Origin: Clostridiales bacterium
GTDB taxonomy: Bacteria; Bacillota; Clostridia; Christensenellales; CAG-138
DNA: 15,878 nucleotides
Direction of reading: 5' to 3'
Assembly (NCBI GenBank): GCA_009783775.1
Contig: WRCT01000026.1
Coordinates: forward strand, 1-15,878
Shown here: in pieces, positions 13,635-15,878 of the stretch
Numbering within the stretch: position 1 is the stretch's first letter
Layout: every line of letters starts with the position of its first letter
Made by a program: the position numbers and the translations under genes
The notes under the pieces: model-generated
The model's database searches: none
Seen by the model: only the letters and a program-made list of their open reading frames with translations
What the model was told of the DNA's origin: nothing

Positions 13635-14780
13635 TCACCCAACCATAAAATCATGAAAAAACCGCATGAGAATGTCCATAAAACCAAACGACATTACCTC
13701 AAACTCGGGAAACAACTCGACCACATACAGCGGTGCGCTGTTCGGATAGGCATAGACGGCCCGCCCCACGCCGGTGCTCGGCGCCAGCGGCGCAAGCAGG
13801 GTCTCGGGCAGCTCATAGGTGCAGCCCAATTCCCCGTCCTGCTTTTGCAGCAGGGACACGACCGTCTCATGCGGCACAAGATTCACCGTATTGCTGTCGC
13901 CATACAACACGGGATAATCCTTGAGCAGCGGTTCATAGGCCGTGGCCAGCGCGCGCTGCTTGCAGTTGGCGTAAGCATAGTCAAAGAGCCGCGTCGCGGC
14001 CGTGAACCGATCCTCGCTGCTGCTCGCCCCGATCACCACGGCGACATAACTCACCTCGTTTTTCGTGACCGCAAACACCCCGCTGTATCCCTCCTCGCGC
14101 GCGCTGCCCGTCAGCAGCCCAAAGCAGCCCGCGTAAAAACGCACCAAACGGTTCGCGTTCACCAGCTCCGTTTGGCGCCCGTCCGCGTGTTTTAATTCGT
14201 CCATATAGCGCGTGGCAAACCGCAAAAAGCTTTGGCTGCCCGCCGCCGCCTGTCCCAGCGCCAGCAGATCCCGCGCCGTGAAAAGCGTGCCGCCGCCCAG
14301 ACAGTCGGTCAGTGCAAGGTCAAGCCCCAGCCGCTGCAAGACGACCTGGATGTTTTGCAAAAACACCTGCTCGGAGCCGAACGCGTTTTCGCCCAGCGTC
14401 CAGATCGCGTCGCCCGCCGAGATCATCACGGCGGCCTTGAGCAGCGCCTCCGCTTGGGCGGTTTCGCCCGCGTCCAAAAACGCGGTGGGGCCCGGAATGC
14501 CGGACGCTTTTTTGGAGACCTGCATAGAAGCGTCCGGCGCGATAATACCCTCGTCAAAAGCCAGCGCCAGCGTCAAAATGGCGGGCAGCTTGGCCAGCCC
14601 CGCCACGGGCAGCGCCTTGTCCTCGTTCTGCGCCACGATCGCCACATTCGACTGCAAAGGCGTCAGCAGCACGGCCTTGGCGGACTCGGTATCCACCAAC
14701 TCCTGCGCGAATACAGCCACCGGCAGGGCCAGGGTCAGCGCAAGCAACAGCGCAACCAAACAGGCAAGAATAGACTTCAT
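13635..14780 (-). CDS. DacF-like D-Ala-D-Ala carboxypeptidase homologue, active site lost
   Basis: Secreted protein of 381 residues with a Sec signal peptide (MKSILACLVALLLALTLALP.., cleavage near AQE, about 26-27). The following domain resembles low-molecular-weight penicillin-binding proteins of the DacF/S11 type, which trim peptidoglycan stem peptides. The normal S-x-x-K motif appears as GLAK (61-64), S-x-N as SAG (121-123), and K-T-G as LTG (223-225). Neighbouring features persist: AGDAIWTLGENAFGSEQ, TARDLLALG, LVNANRLVRFY, EEGYSGVFAVT. The nucleophile Ser and both helper motifs are therefore changed in an intact gene, which suggests a non-catalytic binding protein. The start at 14780 follows a GGGGGA site; the longer ATG at 14804 adds only MYRLGGND. 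Confidence 0.8.
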   Translation of the reverse strand: MKSILACLVALLLALTLALPVAVFAQELVDTESAKAVLLTPLQSNVAIVAQNEDKALPVAGLAKLPAILTLALAFDEGIIAPDASMQVSKKASGIPGPTAFLDAGETAQAEALLKAAVMISAGDAIWTLGENAFGSEQVFLQNIQVVLQRLGLDLALTDCLGGGTLFTARDLLALGQAAAGSQSFLRFATRYMDELKHADGRQTELVNANRLVRFYAGCFGLLTGSAREEGYSGVFAVTKNEVSYVAVVIGASSSEDRFTAATRLFDYAYANCKQRALATAYEPLLKDYPVLYGDSNTVNLVPHETVVSLLQKQDGELGCTYELPETLLAPLAPSTGVGRAVYAYPNSAPLYVVELFPEFEVMSFGFMDILMRFFHDFMVG

Positions 14781-14826
14781 ATCATTTCCCCCTAATCGGT
14801 ACAACCTATGAGCGGCGCGGCGAAAT

Positions 14827-14859
14827 AATGTACAATGTACAAATTACAATGTACAATGG
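14827..14859. repeat. AATGTACAATGTACAA repeat
   Basis: Iterated AATGTACAATGTACAAATT followed by ACAATGTACAATGG. The reverse complement (TTGTACATTGTA phrases) resembles 7944-7974. It lies about 45 bp upstream of the DacF-like start, in the expected promoter zone. Confidence 0.6.
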
Positions 14860-14862
14860 ATG

Positions 14863-14882
14863 AAAAAGCTGCCTGACGGCAG
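14863..14882 (-). terminator. Short intrinsic terminator-like hairpin
   Basis: On the minus strand CTGCC-gtca-GGCAG is followed by CTTTTT. The 5-bp stem is short but G+C-rich. It would end transcripts running from the 15810-15250 gene before the DacF-like gene. Confidence 0.4.
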
Positions 14883-14909
14883 TTTGAATTATTAGGCAAA
14901 GGACAACCC

Positions 14910-15055
14910 TGGGAACTGGATTGCTTCGGCATTATTCTTTCAGGTCAAGGGGCTTTTGGGCGCCTCGCAATGACACCCCCTCCCCCAACGTCATTGCGAG
15001 GAGAACACAGGAAATGCGTATTAAGGGAAACACGACGAAGCAATCCAGTCTCCCA
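14910..15055. mobile_element. MITE-like inverted pair of ATTGCTTCG...CTCGCAATGAC elements
   Basis: ACTGGATTGCTTCG (14915-14928) is perfectly inverted as CGAAGCAATCCAGT (15036-15049), and the match extends outward as TGGGA(G). Inside, CCTCGCAATGAC (14963-14974) is inverted as GTCATTGCGAGG (14990-15001). The whole is two copies of a known bacterial interspersed repeat type arranged head to head. No transposase is present, so it would need one in trans. Frames crossing it are not credible genes. Confidence 0.75.
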
Positions 15056-15069
15056 ACTCAAATATAAAC

Positions 15070-15254
15070 GCGTAGGGGCGACCATCAATCGTCCGCCTCG
15101 CCGCAGCGTGTTCGTGTGGTTCGTGGTTAAAATACGTTCCCGCCCCGCCGCAGTGGTATTCGCGTCCATTGCCACCCCACCCAATTTGCGAATTGGGCGG
15201 GGACCCCGGTTCGCGTCATTCGCGGTTAAAAATCCCTGTGTGAGCGCCCCTACG
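15070..15254. repeat. Cluster of interspersed repeats downstream of the PH-like gene
   Basis: This gene-free stretch is a patchwork: GCGTAGGGGCGACC..GTCCGCC (15071-15096), TTCGTGTGGTTCGTGGTTAA plus AATACGTTCCC (15111-15141), a strong hairpin CCCC-A-CCCAATT/tgcg/AATTGGG-C-GGGG (15175-15202), and TTCGCGTCATTCGCGGTTAA with AAATCCCTGTGTGAGCG and CCCCTACG (15210-15254). The last part provides the TAG stop of the gene at 15250-15810. I see no gene here. Confidence 0.65.
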
Positions 15255-15810
15255 AACGAACCGTGTCCCGCTCTATAGCCTTGCGCAGCCCTGCCGTAAT
15301 CAAATCGGGGCATACGCGCAGCAACTCCCTCGCCGCCTCCGGCGAATAGGCAAACCGATGATGGTGCAAGTTCTTGCCGATTCTGTACAGATTTTTACGT
15401 TGCCGGTCCGTGAGCGTATCCACCCGCTGGATAAAACGCAGCTGCTCTATCGAGCCGGTATACCGGGTGGATTTACCATAATTTTCTATTACGATGGACC
15501 CTATGTCCTTCCAGGGCAGTTCAATCGGCTCCGCCCGTGGGCAACGTATCACAATGCCATCGTTGTAAATTTCAAAATACGCATACGCCCCGCGCCATAA
15601 CCAAGAGGGCAGCGCCCAAAAGAGAATAATAAAGACCCAAAGCGCGTAGAAATAATAGATATTTCCATCCACGCTCAGTTCTTCGGCCAGACTGCCGGCA
15701 CCCAAAAGTGCAAGAAACAGGAGACCGAAAATAAAGATGGGAGGGAGCCATAGAAGAACCCACCTATCACTTTTCTTCAACCGATAATATCGTTTGGTAT
15801 CGTCCCGCAT
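15250..15810 (-). CDS. Two-TM protein with PH-like C-terminal domain
   Basis: 186 residues: a basic N-terminus (MRDDTKRYYRLKKSDR), two hydrophobic segments (about 17-37 and 51-72) joined by a short loop, then a soluble part. The motif YFEIYNDGIVIRCPRAEPIELPWKDIGSIVIENYG is typical of bacterial PH-like (bPH) domains attached to membrane helices, followed by a helical basic tail (about 135-180). Such proteins are widespread in Firmicutes and mostly of unknown function, probably with the PH-like part on the cytoplasmic side. The ATG at 15810 has only a weak GGGG ribosome site. The TAG stop lies in a TAGGGGCGCTCAC repeat shared with the end of NAGPA copy 1. Confidence 0.72.
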   Translation of the reverse strand: MRDDTKRYYRLKKSDRWVLLWLPPIFIFGLLFLALLGAGSLAEELSVDGNIYYFYALWVFIILFWALPSWLWRGAYAYFEIYNDGIVIRCPRAEPIELPWKDIGSIVIENYGKSTRYTGSIEQLRFIQRVDTLTDRQRKNLYRIGKNLHHHRFAYSPEAARELLRVCPDLITAGLRKAIERDTVRS

Positions 15811-15832
15811 AGCTGCGCCCCAAAATCCTTTT

Positions 15833-15878
15833 CTCGTGGCATTCGTGTCTTTCGTGGTTAATACGTTCCCACCCCCGC
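15833..15878. repeat. TTCGTGTCTTTCGTGGTTAA-type repeat at the right edge
   Basis: CTCGTGGCATTCGTGTCTTTCG is followed by TGGTTAATACGTTCCCACCCC. It closely resembles 15111-15141, including the TACGTTCCC tail. It lies upstream of the PH-like gene; the window ends within it. Confidence 0.6.

Noticed and set aside
14945..15313. 122-codon minus-strand frame, and a 102-codon plus-strand frame at 14970-15278
   Set aside because: Both are translations of the MITE-like pair and the TTCGTG/GGTTAA repeats (for example CSPRNDV and LTANDAN stretches), without family motifs or ribosome sites.
1..15878. Search for tRNA, rRNA, integrase, phage or toxin-antitoxin genes
   Set aside because: None seen: no tRNA-like cloverleaf, no rRNA sequence, and no recognisable integrase or transposase frame.

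Overview
The window looks like chromosomal DNA of an anaerobic Clostridia-type Firmicute with fairly high G+C. The clues are a SAM-I (S-box) riboswitch ahead of metK, AGGAGG-type ribosome sites, TTGxxx-17-TATAAT promoters, a TtcA-type thiolase, Gram-positive lipoproteins with proline/threonine linkers, and gene ends crowded with short interspersed repeats. Species cannot be named from this.

Layout. (1) 2-160: C-terminal end of a cysteine-rich protein. (2) 236-1051: purine nucleoside phosphorylase. (3) 1061-6466: a tightly coupled, more A+T-rich + strand glycan cluster: GT4 glycosyltransferase, GT2 glycosyltransferase, polysaccharide pyruvyl transferase-like protein, an unassigned PP-loop-like protein with two C-x2-C-x2-C motifs, and a second GT2. 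(4) 6455-7739, minus strand: a TtcA-like tRNA thiolation enzyme overlapping a class II aldolase homologue that has lost its zinc ligands. (5) 7747-9111: back-to-back promoters, the second driving a SAM-I riboswitch and metK. (6) 9316-13549, minus strand: four tandem paralogues of the NAGPA/phosphodiester glycosidase family, each a predicted lipoprotein or membrane-anchored protein, behind a good promoter at 13576-13604. (7) 13635-14780, minus strand: a secreted DacF-like D-Ala-D-Ala carboxypeptidase homologue in which all three active-site motifs are altered. (8) 15250-15810, minus strand: a two-TM protein with a PH-like tail.

How it may fit together. Genes 1061-6466 probably make and decorate an exported, possibly pyruvylated polysaccharide. 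The NAGPA array and the DacF-like protein are extracytoplasmic and envelope-directed, so much of the window concerns the cell surface. PNP, TtcA and MetK are housekeeping genes around these blocks.

The most unusual property is the intergenic DNA. Several families of short phrase-like repeats recur: TTCGTG..GGTTAAAA, TAGGGGCGCTCAC, TCTGGAATCTGG, TTGTACATTGTA, ACCACTGCTCACTG, a GGGGACGGTTC palindrome, and an ATTGCTTCG/CTCGCAATGAC element. They lie directly against coding ends. By inspection they provide the stop codon or last codons of about seven genes, and one is translated in frame inside a signal-peptide region. Two enzyme-fold proteins with lost catalytic residues, and a frame offset shared by two NAGPA leaders, are the other points worth checking.
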